A DNA stretch of 64,000 nucleotides, taken from positions 682,001 to 746,000 of the forward strand of contig OY978104.1 in assembly GCA_963854735.1 (NCBI GenBank), in the 5' to 3' direction. The position numbers and the translations under genes are program-made. Source of the DNA: Marvania coccoides. Taxonomy: Eukaryota; Chlorophyta; Trebouxiophyceae; Chlorellales; Chlorellaceae. Shown here in pieces: positions 11,530 to 22,908 of this stretch (position 1 is its first letter; the number at the start of each line of letters is the position of its first letter). The notes under the pieces were generated by a model. The model was given only the letters and a program-made list of their open reading frames with translations, was not told where the DNA came from and did not search any database.

Positions 11530-13166
11530 TTACAGTGGCACCTCGCCCTCCTCTGGCGACCGCTCCCTCTCCCTACGATCCTCTCCCCTTCGATAGTCAT
11601 CCCTCCTCCTGTCCCTGCCGCGGTCGTCCCTGCGCCTGTCTCGATCGTAGTGCCTGCTGCCCCCGCGGTCTCTGCTCCTGCTCCGCCGCCTGCCGTGGTG
11701 GCGGTCCCTGCTGCGGCTGCGGCTGCGGCGCCGCGTGTCGCGGTCCCTGTCGCGATCATACCTGAAGATATAAAAGAAAAAAGCGGTCAGTAAAGAGATT
11801 AATTCACTTGAATGAATAAATATATAAAATATACCATCAATGAAGGATTTGAGATTCTAATTGATTCGAATCCTCCTATAGGCTCCAACACAAAAGTATA
11901 TAACATGCAAAACTGAGAACTAAAAATAGCGGAAATGCATTAATAATATGCTGAAAAAATGAAAAATTATATACATATATATATGTGGGTGTGTATTTAA
12001 CAAAAAAATCATGGCACTCACCCCCTTCCCCGCTCCCTGCTGCCGCCTTCTCGCCTGGTCGGCGATCCGCGCGCGCGCCGCATCTCCGCCCGCCGCGCAA
12101 ACGTCGCCTTCAGCGCCTCATGCGTGTCATGCAGTTTTTTCCATGAATTGTAATTCCGCCCAGCATGGTGGTCCCTCAGCCGACTCTCCTCGTCGTTGAT
12201 TATCAGCCCAGACACGGGGCAGACAGACTGCACCAGCCCCCGGGTGGCGTTGTTGCCGCTGCGCGAGTCTGCAGCGCGCTCCAGCTGCGTCCTCCGCTCC
12301 TTCAGTTCGTCGGCTTGAGTGGTGGCAAGCTGGGCTGCGTCCACGTTGCCCTGGATAACAAAAATAAAGGCGGTTTTTTTAACGATTGGATCCAATAATT
12401 TCAATGAAAAAAGGTCAAAAGTATGTTTGAATGCCTCGCGAGCTTGACAAATCCGGCGCTGACGTAAAATCGATTTGAAAAGATTTCACAGTGCTAGCGC
12501 GTTGGAGAAGAAGAATCATACCAATTCTATCTTCCTCCGTGCGAGCGTTGGCAGAAAAAACTACGTCCTCCCTGAACTAGAAATATAGAATTTCGCCCTT
12601 CCCCCCCTCTCAAGCAACATTTTTGCCACTCACCTGCTCTCCCAGCTCCGCTGCCTTGCTCAGCAGCTCATCGATCTGCTTGGTCATCGCCTCCATCGCC
12701 GCCTGGTCCTCCGCCAGGTACAGCGGCTTCTGGGAGGTTGAAAGCCGCTCAGTGTTGGAATCGATTCGGCGCCTCAGATCGCCCAGCAGACGGTCTAGCC
12801 AGCGCATCAGGTCGCGTTCATAGCCGTAGCGTTCCTTTTCCCGGTCGTCCAGCGCCTCCCACTGCGCCTTGCAGTCCTCATCGTGGACGGCGGGGCAGTC
12901 GCCGGTGTCGTTCTTGGTGCGGCGGAACTCCTCGTACGGGCAAAAGCCGCACAGGTGATACTTGCAGATTTTGGGGTCACTGAAATGCTTCTTTTGAGGC
13001 CTGTAGGGTGAGGGAGAACATGACTCGGTGAGCGACTACAGGAGAAGAATAGATTGATTGAAATAGGCAGACAAAATGTGCCTCACTTGATCTTCTCTCG
13101 TTCGGAAAGCGATAGATTGCGATCACTGCCCATGAGCCCGTCGAGCATCGCCCGCATTTCATCCAT
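11530..13166 (-). CDS. LUC7L: LUC7-like U1 snRNP protein with RS-type tail
   Basis: LUC7 proteins sit in U1 snRNP and stabilise its pairing with 5' splice sites. Exons (minus) 13166-13087, 13000-12634, 12350-12022 and 11761-11530 give 335 residues. Seen in order: MDEMRAMLDGLMG; the first zinc finger (ICKYHLCGFCPYEEF to CPAVHDEDC, CCCH type); a coiled coil (RRRIDSNTERL onwards); a second finger region near residues 193-216; and a C-terminal tail of alternating Arg, Asp and Ser, as in Luc7-like splicing factors. The second finger looks damaged: the expected Cys-x2-Cys reads Cys-Pro-Val-Ser, and the final His position reads Tyr (HAGRNY). It is divergent from the ZNHIT1 gene over a 300-bp shared promoter region. 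Confidence 0.95.
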
Positions 13167-13466
13167 GGTGGCGAATATCTGGAAAATGAAATTAAAGTTA
13201 TGCAAAATTCTCAGGAAAAGTAAGAAAAGTGGCACAGGCCGTTATTCTGAAGGTCTGTTGTTACCAAAATAAAATTTTAATTTTGAAAAGTAAGGTGCGC
13301 AGGCTGCAAAACAAATTCCAAGTTGAAATAGTTCCAAAGGTCGACCTTCCTCTGCCGACGCTATTTGTTTTATTATAGAATTAATCCGGTGTTATTACCT
13401 CAGAACTTCGCCCAAGCAGCGAGCGATCCCGGATTTAGAGAGGCTTTTTTAAAAGACAATTTCACC
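13167..13466. promoter_or_regulatory. Divergent promoter region of LUC7 and ZNHIT1
   Basis: 300 bp between two start codons pointing outward, so both promoters must lie here. The frame upstream of the ZNHIT1 ATG is open to about 13365 without family similarity and is taken as 5' UTR. No specific element is recognised. Confidence 0.5.
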
Positions 13467-14199
13467 ATGGCGCCTGTCGACAGGCGAAGTCTACGATCGA
13501 GGAAGGTTTCGCAGCGGATGGCAGTAGTGGACGACACCGAGCGCAAACAGGTCAGCGGAAGCGCATTAATACGCCCCTCCGTAGCCCAGAACTACCGCTG
13601 ACACCTACCGTTCTCCTTTTGTTTTTGTTTTCAGGCCGTTGCAGCTCGGCTCGAGGCGCTGGAAAGCGACGCTGCAGCACAAGACACATTTGCAGGCTCG
13701 GATGACGAGGAGTTCGTGCTGCGAGATGATTCTGATGGAGGTAAGTAATAAGCCCAACGAAATAAACACCGTCTCTCTCATTTCGCCGTCCTCATGAATA
13801 TACAGATTTTTATACCTTCAAGGATAACGATTAATCTCTTATTATTTCGCTTGATTTGCAGACATGGAGGAAGCTCTGGGGGGGTCGAGGAAGAAGCGGA
13901 AAAAAAAGCAAGTTGACGGAGGAATGCGAAAAACGCGAGGCATGATCGCCGACCGCTCCCGCGGGCCTAAAACATTCAAAGACTACCTCGAAGAGGCAGA
14001 GCTCGATCGCCAGCCAGAGGGAGAGCCCAGCTACCTCACTGCTATGGTCCCGCCGCCCAAAACTAGGACCGCTAGAAAATTATGCTCAGTGTGTGGGGAC
14101 AGATGCTCATACACCTGCACTCGCTGCGGCGCAAGGTTCTGCACCATCAAGTGTTACGGCGTACATACTGATACCCGCTGCCTCAAGTTCATTGCTTAA
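13467..14199 (+). CDS. ZNHIT1: ZNHIT1 / SWC6 (Vps71), HIT zinc-finger subunit of the SWR1 complex
   Basis: Subunit of the SWR1/SRCAP remodeller that exchanges H2A for H2A.Z in nucleosomes. Exons 13467-13550, 13635-13740 and 13862-14199 encode 175 residues, the expected size. The N terminus is basic (RRSLRSRK). The middle carries the family signature GPKTFKDYLEEAELD. The C terminus is a HIT zinc finger: CSVCG, then CSYTCTRCGARFCTIKC, then a His and a final Cys (about residues 140-170). All expected Cys and His ligands are present. A TGTAA motif follows the stop by six bases; a second poly(A) signal may lie further on. Confidence 0.95.
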
Positions 14200-14680
14200 T
14201 TTACTGTAATTTGTTATGAACCCGATGGAAAGCAATTTCTAGGAGAAATTAAGTATTGAAGATTTGGATAAATGAGTTATTTAGGCAAATTATACGTCAA
14301 GACGAGGTATATATCCTTTATTGCACAAACAGCAAAAGAAAGAGGTTGGAGCGGGGGGGAGGAAAAGACTATTTTCCTATTTAGATTTTTCATACTCCCC
14401 TAGTAAATTGTATGTTTTTATAACCATTCAATCAGGTCTACAAGCTATATGATGTCTAACAAAACTAAAAGCAAAAAAGAAACTTGGGTATAAAAACTAG
14501 AAGAAACCGAGTTGAAGCAAAGAATTGAGTTTCACGGCAATTACATGATGCCCAAAATCTTAATTAGGTGCACATGCAAATTTATATAATCAAATATATG
14601 GTTTACATTCACATGTCGCAATATGGGGAGCAGTAATGCTCTGCTGGGGCTCGAGAAATGAGGAAAAATAAGAAGTTAAA
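14200..14680. other. Convergent 3' intergenic spacer
   Basis: Lies between the stops of ZNHIT1 and the pectin-lyase-fold gene. It is AT-rich and must contain both 3' UTRs. Nothing else is recognised. Confidence 0.5.
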
Positions 14681-16957
14681 TTAAAATCGAAAAGCCCGTC
14701 GAAGAGCCTTTTTTTTCTCTTCCTGCGCCCGCCGTTGCTTCGCCTGGTGCTGCACCTGATACGTGTATAGATTCTGCGGCTGAGCTGCCTTTGTTTTCTT
14801 GAGGTAGTGGCCCTTGCACAGCGGCCCCATATTCACGAAATGGCCCACGTAGGCAATCTTTTCGCCAGCATAAGTGCAAGGTCCACTCTTGGTCGAGTTT
14901 TTGACGTAAATAAAGGGCTTGTTGAAGAACTTCTTCGACTTTCGAACGTTCCAGTACGTCGTGAATGCACCAAAAGGAAAGCCCCGGCCGTTGTGCCCTC
15001 CGCCGTACGTGAACGGCTCCGAACCAAGACCGATGTCGACATCGGTGTAAAGCGTGCCATAGGCCCCCCTGCGGTGGGAATCCAAGGACAGGTCTTTGCC
15101 GCGGCCGTTCTCCCACACTACCATCGTCGTCTGAGCCACAGTGGTGTCGTGCTGCATCGGCGCCTTGATGTCAAAATTTGAGACTCGCACGTCTGCAGAA
15201 TTGACAACGCCGATGCCAATGTGCCTGAATAGAGTAATGAAGATTTAGTAATATTAGCTTCATAAAATGAAAGCAAAGGAAAAAAGCGAGTAAGCAGCTG
15301 CTCACCCTTGGTTCTCCTGCTTCTTGGTCGACCTGTCCTTGGAAACCGAGGTCTCAATATTGGACACGGTGACAAACTGAGAGTCCCGCACGTACACAGC
15401 GTTGTCCGCGTTCACAATCGCCACATCTCGGATCCAGCCATTGAAAACAAACCTCAGCTCAATGCCTACAGAAGCCAACGTTGAAAAAGAAAAACATGAG
15501 TTTTAGCTCACATTTGCGTTTTTACAGTAATTATTCAAGAAAAATAGCAGTAAAGATATGATGTGATAACTCACCATTGCGTCCATGCTCATGGTGGTGC
15601 GGCTGCACCTTTGAATACTCAAAGAAGAGCGTGAGGTCTTCAACACCAACATCGCGAACCGTCCGAGGCTCTGGCATAATGTGGAGCTCCGCCTTCCACT
15701 CAGGCCTGATGTCTATCGTCAGCGTGCGCTCGAATATCACCACATTGCCCCTGATGGCTTTGATCGGCGACGCCCACCTAATAATGTCTTTATTGCGCTC
15801 CATCCAATCAAAGCAAAGCTGCCCGCAGGATGCTGGGTACTCGTCGCTATCGCTGTTGCCCGTGAACACGTGTGCCACCAGGCTGCCGGTGGTGTTTTCC
15901 ATTGGGTCGCTTTGAAACAACCACACCCAGTCTCCAACTTTCATTTTTTCGGTGGCATGAACGGTGACAGAGTATGCGCCGCGAGGGCTCCGTTCGGTGA
16001 TCTTCGCCACGATACTTCTGTGCGAAGACCCATGGTGCGTGCCTGCACATTCGAAATTACGTAATTTGCCATTAAAATTTGTCCCGAGAAAGGTTGCCTG
16101 CTGATGGAATCTTGTTTGTATTCGAAAGAAACATACCGGCAATGCGGATGAAGGCATTGTGCCAGCAGTAGATGGATACATTAAGGAAGTCGCCCGAGGC
16201 AGCGTACAGCGGCCTGAAGTCGAAAACCTCCGAAAGGCTCATTGGCAAAACGAGCGTGGTGCGCCCCTTGCCAGCGCCTTTAATGACCACTCTGCTGGTA
16301 GAAACGTTGACCTGATTTTTCAACAGGTACTTCCCACGCGGAAGATAAACCGTGCCGCCACCAGCCTCTGCAGCAGCGTCGATTGCGTCCTGAATGGCTT
16401 CCGAGGCGTCTTTGGCTCCGCTCTTGTTCGCGCCGTACTTCGTGACGTCAAAGTGGTTCTCGGGGGCTTTGGGATCCTCGAGCCCCGCGCGGTAGCCTGC
16501 GTAGCTCCAGTCTGGAAGGGACCAAGGTATGCCAAGAGCCTCCATGGCCGTGCTGAACGAGTCGTCATCTGACACCGTAAAGCTCCCGCTTTCATCATCC
16601 TGCCCTTTGTGCCGAACAACTGCGACACGGCATTTGGCAGAGTGTTAGCTGATTGCTTATTGCTTATTGATGATTATATTTGATTATTTATTTCATTCTC
16701 CTCAAAGAGAGCGATGGCGGGCAACCAACTCACCAGCAAGCAGGATAATAAGCAGCACCAAGAGCTGCGCTATCCTTCGCTTTCTCTTCCCTGCGCAAGT
16801 ATAAGTGGGTTAAAAGTGAATGCATGGGGAGCCAGTTGCAAGAGGGAACCGAGTATAAGATCTTGGTTTACAAATGGTAAATGCAGCCTGTCTCACCCGC
16901 AGGGACATCGGATGTGCCTGAAAGTTTGCGGTATTTTGTAGAAAAGAGTTTCATCAT
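14681..16957 (-). CDS. Pectin-lyase-fold (pectate lyase 3 / GH28-like) protein with N-terminal signal anchor
   Basis: Exons (minus) 16957-16897, 16790-16734, 16619-16137, 16042-15575, 15465-15306 and 15224-14681 encode 590 residues. Residues about 21-40 read GKRKRRIAQLLVLLIILLA: a basic patch then a hydrophobic stretch, so a signal anchor (or signal peptide) with the bulk in the secretory lumen or outside the cell. The motif FDVTKYGANKSGAKDASEAI followed by GGGTVYLPRGKYLL is the classic N-terminal element of the right-handed beta-helix seen in pectate lyase 3 and GH28 proteins. Later repeats (VVIKGAGKGRTTLVL, VSNIETS, VRVSNFDIK) fit beta-helix coils. Substrate and activity are unknown; I could not identify a catalytic set of acids with confidence. 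The two small first exons are inferred from frame and the hydrophobic segment. Confidence 0.78.
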
Positions 16958-17840
16958 CGTGTTTGCATTTAATCAGCGCGAATTCGTCCAATGTACTGGC
17001 GGGATGCCCGAAAATCTTCTGTGGCCCAATCGGCGGAATAACTTCCGCTGGGTATTTTGCAGCACAACAAGATCGTTTGATTCAACGCGACAGATAAGCC
17101 TGGTTGTGCTAGAGAGGCAAGATGAAGTTAGTTTTTTCCGGCGCTGCAAAAAAGATTACAACTTCTTCGCACAGGAGGAAATGAAACGAAACAAAATTCA
17201 AATGCAATTACGGCGACTGAGATGCTTAAAGCGTTGATGAATGGTAAAATCATCATTCGAAAATCGTCATGCTTTGCAAGCTGCGGTGTACTACTTTTTA
17301 CTACTTTTTTGCCATTCAGGCTGACGGAGAGAGGCTGTGGCAGAGAGAAATCGCACACGTTACTATCTTACAGGAAATAAGCCCTGCTACAGCCTGAACT
17401 GCCTTCTCTCTCAATTCTGCTACCAGGTTGCCCGCCACGCCCTCTAGGAAAATGTTTCAGATCAATTTCCTCGTGTGAAGAGAGCCAGGGATGGTGATGT
17501 CGATAGATAATTATAACATCTATGAAGCGCATTGTTATTTGTTTTGAATGCATTTTTGGGCAGAATTCGCGTATTCTTAACAACTAGATAATTCATATGC
17601 CGCCCAATATACTCCAACTAAAATAAATGTGCCCAAAATCAAATCATCATTTGCACGCAAATAAATTTTGAAGAGAGAGAAAGAGAGAGAGAGAGGAAAA
17701 CATGAGCTAAATGAAATAAAGAATGGGAAAACAGAAAAAGCTGAAATTTCATATATATATTTTGTTTTCCATTTTCGTCAACGATTGCATGCAACATATG
17801 TTGAAGAAATACCAATATTGGCATCCATTTTTGGTGATCT
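16958..17840. other. Intergenic, no gene seen
   Basis: AT-rich. Contains a GA-rich microsatellite at about 17673-17697. No ORF with codon character or recognisable RNA. Confidence 0.5.
17673..17697 (+). repeat. GA-rich microsatellite
   Basis: Short imperfect GA tract in intergenic DNA. Confidence 0.8.
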
Positions 17841-19266
17841 TCACCGCATGCTGTGCCATTTAAAGCTCCTCGAGTGGTTTAAAGCTGCCTTTACCGCATC
17901 CTCTACGTGATCGACACAAATTTTCGCTGGATGCACGTGGCAGTTCTCTCCAGGTCCAGAAAAAACCCCAGTCCTCACCAAAATGCTCACCCATGGGTCC
18001 CCTGCGGAATTAGCGCCCGATACGTCAGCATGGCTGTTGTCCCCTATCGCAAAAATGGCTGCGAAAGGAGGGGGAGAAGAGGAAGGCGAAGAGTTCGGAT
18101 CTGGTGCTGGAAGCTGCCCCAAACTGCGCGCTTGCTCAATGAGCAGCGACTCCACCAGTCGGTAGGGCTCGGCATTAGGTTTGCCAAACACGGTTTTGGC
18201 TTGCAGCGGTTTGCCGGTGACCCGCTGGTGGAGTTCCTCGAAGCAGGCTGCAAAGGCGCCTTGGCCAAAGCGAGGCGTGGGGTGCTCGTTGGCCCACAGC
18301 CTGCAATTATCGTATGTAATTATGTGGTTCAGGTAAAAAATTACTGGGTTGACGCCTTTTTCAGGAAGGAAACATTTCCACACACACGGAAAACTCTCAA
18401 CATAAACAATAATACGCATTCAACAATTTACCACCACCTACAAGTCAGGGTTGCTGAAAAACACGCGGATGGGTTCTTCCTCGGCAGGGACCTCTTCTGG
18501 TCGCCGCCCCATCACGCCGTTGCCCATCACAACGTCAATCATGATTTGGAGCTCGATGTACCAATCGGCGGGGTCTGAGAACACAAAAATAGACTTGATG
18601 GGGTTGGCTTCGCTGCCGTAGTTCAGCGTGGGAAGGTAGCGAGGAGGCGCTTCAGGCATGCGGCGGGAGGGAGGTGGCCCTCGCACTAGCTCTGCACACA
18701 AATTTCCCTTTATTTACCTAAAATTCGCTAGACTTTGTTCGATTTAAAAGCTACTCACCAATTTCCTGCCAGAATGGCACTGCGGTGGGCATCGCTTTGG
18801 CCAGCTGTGCCGAAGTCGTCAGTTTGTTGAATCCGTACTGCTTGGCTACGTTCAAGGGGTGGCCCCTGCCCACTACCAGCACCGGCTTTTCAGCGTATTC
18901 TGGCGCGAAAGCCCGGAAGGGCGTGTGGGCCAACACCACCTGCTGCGGCAAAATATTTACTCGGAGTTGCTCTGAGAGGGTGTTGGCTTTGTGCTGCTCA
19001 GTGACGCCGCCACCGTTGGTCAGAAATGCCACCGGGACACGGGGGACCTTACCCCCAGGGTGGTAGAGCGATTTCAGGGCTCTCACCGCCTCCGGCAGCA
19101 CTTCTCGCCCCCTTACTAAAACTCCGTCTATGTCGAAAACGAAGCCTACGGGGAGGGTTGCAAGCGCTGCAGAGGTGGTGGAGTCGTGGGAAGGGTTGTG
19201 AAGGGTGTGCAGGGCGCGGGCGGAGCGCCAGGCCTGCGCCACAGCTTTCACTTGTCGCTGCAACAT
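17841..19266 (-). CDS. HDHD5: CECR5/HDHD5-like HAD-superfamily hydrolase
   Basis: Exons (minus) 19266-18759, 18691-18442 and 18300-17841 encode 405 residues. The HAD nucleophile motif is GFVFDIDGVLVRG (about residues 41-53), with the substrate-loop motif FLTNGGGVTE and a C-terminal motif IFAIGDNSHADVSGAN typical of motif IV (Asp pair). GRGHPLNVAKQYGFNK and SIFVFSDPADWYIELQI are characteristic of the CECR5/HDHD5 group rather than general phosphatases. The N terminus (MLQRQVKAVAQAWRSARAL) is basic and amphipathic, which suggests a mitochondrial presequence. The substrate of this family is not known. The middle intron uses donor GTAGGT. Confidence 0.9.
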
Positions 19267-20728
19267 GACGGTTTCGCACGAGAACCAGTTGTAATTCAGA
19301 GTTGTATGTTACTCAGACGGGAGATTTTGCTGTAAACTTGATAAACCGAATAATTTTCAAAAATAAGGGCAAACCATTGGGGATCTTTCAAATATTGCTA
19401 CTAGCGCAAAGCTGCCCCTTGAATTATGATCCTCTCAAATACAATTAGCATACACCATACAATTCAAACCGCACGATCTGCGGTTTGGGGAAAAGTATAT
19501 TTTCATTCAAAAAAAATCATCTCATTTTTCGGTTGTTGTTCTCGACAGAAGAAAAATTGTTTCATATTTTTCAGGGGGTCTCCTTGGAGTATCCCTTTAG
19601 CCACGCTTTTTGCGTTTTCATTTTCATTTTCATTTTTCAAGTGTCATTATTCACCACATTCGGTGTACTACTAGACAGAAGCGCGAGGAAGGACCAGTAT
19701 CCATCCCAAGGATGTGGGTTTCCCTTGATCATTCAATTTGTATTGGCATTCCTCACCACCGCATTAGCCACGATAAATACATAATCATTCCCAGTTCTGT
19801 GGAAACGGAGGGGCCTGCAGCGGTCGATGCCGATATTTGAGCAGCCTTCGCTGTCGCCCACCGCTGCTCCTGACGCCGCTGACTGATACTCATAACTCTC
19901 GCTTCAAGGGACGACCTCCGCCGGCCTCTTCCAAGAATTTGCCATCCCAAATCACCCATGGGACCCCCCTCCCCACCCCAATCATCATGCAGACGTCTCT
20001 CTCCAGCCAAGTCTCCTTGCAATGCAGGACAGCACACCCCATCTGTGTGCGCATCATGCTGTCAGCAGGGCACAATTAGTAATTAACACGGGGAAATGGG
20101 ATTCTCTCTAGTCCCAAAAGCTGGCAATCAGGAATCGGTGCAGGGGCAAGAATAAGTAAAGGTTCAAGGAAAATTTCCCTCATTTTGGCATGTAATCGAG
20201 TAAAAGAAGGAAATAATGTATTATCTCACCAGAGTAGAAGGAATACGCCATAGATATTAGCGCAGCATATGCGCTAGTTCTACTTACTCTCGACGCCCCC
20301 ACCCCCACCGCCCCCACCGCACTCGATAATACCATGCATGGCACTTTACCTCGATTTTCCCTTCCATTACAATGTAGCTTCCCATGGATAGTCTACAAAC
20401 CTCTCCACTGTCAATACCTCGCATTTGACTTTTTGCGCGACCCATGATGCTCGTGCCCGCGTTGCCAGCACTTGCACTCTTTCTTCATTGACGAGTTGTG
20501 TGTGTCTATTTTTTATTTTATTTTTGCACAATATTTCACTTGTTTGAGTACTCCTTCAGCCACGCAACCACAGGCGGCCGTTCTGTATACAGTCGAGCGA
20601 GGAAGAGACTTTTTGTTTATTTTGCGAGCAGATCGGAGCTTCAAGGCCTGTTCTTGGCTAGCAGCAAACTTATTCAAAACGGAAGAACACCTTGACAAGT
20701 GAACACGGGCAGCGCTTCGTCCTTGAAG
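19267..20728. other. Long intergenic region with an unexplained GC-rich block
   Basis: 1.46 kb between divergent genes. Mostly AT-rich, but about 19790-20080 is clearly GC-richer than its surroundings without a convincing ORF. A C-rich stretch of CCCCCACC-type repeats lies at about 20287-20325. It may hold long 5' UTRs, a regulatory region or a non-coding RNA. Confidence 0.4.
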
Positions 20729-22563
20729 ATGGATTCGAGAAGCAAGAAGCGCGGCCACGGAGATGTGGACGATTTTCTCTCCCCTGCGCTCGAAGACAGC
20801 TTCCAGGTACGATCATAAAGATCTCAGGATGCTCTTGCAGCGCCGTCTGTCTGCCTGTGCGCGGCACAGCTTTTATATATTTGTTTTTTCACTCAACTTC
20901 TTCTTGTTACTCGCAGCTGGAGTCCTCCTTTTTACAAGATGACCTCCTAGACATTCCCCACATTGAAAGCGGCAACCTGCTAGGCATGGATCCTGCGGGC
21001 GACGCCTTCCCTGGCCTCGACGACCTTTTTTCGGATGAACTTGTTGGAGGCAGCTCAGGCAGCGACCTGCCCCTGGACTTTTTGGGCAACTCCTCCAGCC
21101 CCCCGCAGTCCAAACCCGCCTCTGGATTCTCTCCCACGACCTCAGAGAGCGGCAACGCCGCGCTGGGGCCTCAGCAACCAGCGCCGCGTGGCGGCGGCGA
21201 AAGCAACAACACCTCTGCTGAGCAAGATGAGGAGGCCAAGCGGCTGGCGCGCATGCAGCGCAATCGGGAGAACGCCTTCCTGTCGCGCCAGCGCAAGAAG
21301 CAGCAGATGCAGGAGCTGCAGCAGAGCTGCTCTCAGCTGAAAAAAGCAAACACACAGCTCACGTGCCTAGTGCACCGAATGGTGGCTGAAAACTGCCTGC
21401 TGAGGCATCACTTGGGGATGGCGTGCAAAAAAGCAGGAATTCCCGTTCCAGAGGTCCCCTCTGTCATGAAAGCCGGCGCTGCTGCCGCGGGGCTGACGCC
21501 TGGCATGGCTGCTGCGGCTCCCGCTGCCGCTGCCCCTGTGGATCCAGCTCCTGGAGTGTTGCTGCAGCAGCCACAGCCGCAGGCTGTCGCCCCAGCGGCT
21601 GCCCCGAAACCCGCCAGCGCTTCCGCTGCTGCCGCTACCACCAGGGGCAGAAAACGCGCCCGCGTGACCAGTGCCAGCGCTGCCTTCATCGCCATGTTCT
21701 CCCTCTTCATGTTTGTGGGTCCCATAGCCCCCGCCAGCACCTCTTCCAACGCTATCACCACCTCCGCTGCTGTCGGCCTTTTGCCAGCGGCTGCGGTGGC
21801 CAACACCCCTCTCCTTCCCGCTGGAGGCCGCCAAGGGCGATCCCTGCTGCAAGTGTCCATCGAAGACTCTGAGCCGCTGCTTCCAGCCACGCCGTCAATG
21901 ATCAATGCCACGTTGGAAGCGCTCTTGCATGACCCCCGCAGCCAAGCAGTTTCAGATCAGGCGCTGCAGCGGCTGCAGGAGCTGGCGCCTGCCGCTGTGG
22001 TTCTTGACACCGACGAGGAGGCAAGCAGAGGGTCTTCTGCCAACCCGCTGGCGGCGGCAACGGCGTTCCCAATGCTGGCTGAGCAATTTTTCGGAGCGGC
22101 GGGGCTGGAGGCGCCGCGTGCGTGCCGCAAGGTGTTTGAGTTCGAGGCTGCAGCGCTGCCGCACCCTGCGCGCAGCAGGCGCAGCGTGGAACGGTTCATC
22201 ACCAACAGCTACGGCTTCAAGGGGCGCAGCATAGGCGGCGGCAAGGCGGCCGCTCTGCAGCTGCCGGCGGCCGGAAAGGGCACAGACAGCGCTACGCTGT
22301 CCGTGAATGGCGATCAGCGTCTGCTCCTGGGCGAAGAACACTCAAGAAAGGCGGAAACTATCGAGAATGGTGAAGAGCAGTTGCCGGAGGTGGTGGGAGA
22401 GCCGACTTTGGTGTCGGTGTTGCTGCCTGCTAACACCTCGCAGTCTGGAGGCAACGGAGGGGGATTCATGAGCGCCATTGACCGCGTTTTTGTGGTGCTG
22501 TTGCACCCTGGAGACAAATTTGTTACATACTCTTGCGGGCTGTCCCGACCCCTTCTCATTTGA
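20729..22563 (+). CDS. Membrane-tethered bZIP transcription factor (ATF6 / bZIP28-like)
   Basis: Exons 20729-20806 and 20917-22563 encode 574 residues. The N-terminal about 125 residues are acidic with hydrophobics (DDLLDIPH, FPGLDDLFSDEL), typical of an activation domain. A bZIP follows at about residues 129-195: basic region RMQRNRENAFLSRQRKKQQM, then leucine-type heptads. After an Ala/Pro-rich linker a positively flanked hydrophobic segment (AAFIAMFSLFMFVGPIA, about 280-297) looks like a single membrane span, leaving about 275 residues on the other side. Just after it is RSLL (about 333), which fits the RxxL site-1-protease pattern used by ATF6 and plant bZIP17/28. By analogy this is an ER-stress factor released by proteolysis in the Golgi; that role is inferred. 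An Asn-x-Thr glycosylation motif (NAT) lies in the presumed lumenal part. Confidence 0.82.
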
Positions 22564-22908
22564 AAAGAAACACCAATTTAATATTTACTCCCATCTTTGA
22601 TTTTCCACATCCTACGTATACCTCTTTCTTTCTCCCTCTATGTGATGATGACTTTGCACGCTTTGATTCCCTTACCTGCTTTTTCAATTTTCTTCATAGA
22701 TTTTTGTTTGTTCTCCTCCCTTTTTCATTTCTCCTGTTGTTTATTAGCCTTTTCTCTTTTTTCTCGACGCATTAGCCTTCTCTGAATGACGCCACGCCGA
22801 AATGACGGGCTTATAATAACAATTGAATTCGTTGCAATATTTTTTGCACTTGTACAAAACATTCATTCATTCGCCCATCAAAGATGCTAGCTAGCTGGCC
22901 AACGGCAA
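22564..22908. other. Convergent 3' intergenic spacer
   Basis: Very T-rich on the plus strand, between the stops of the bZIP gene and MED6. Only 3' UTR sequence expected. Confidence 0.5.

Noticed and set aside
13365..13466. Upstream in-frame extension of ZNHIT1
   Set aside because: The added 34 residues have no counterpart in the family, and the ATG at 13467 has a good context (TTCACCATGG).
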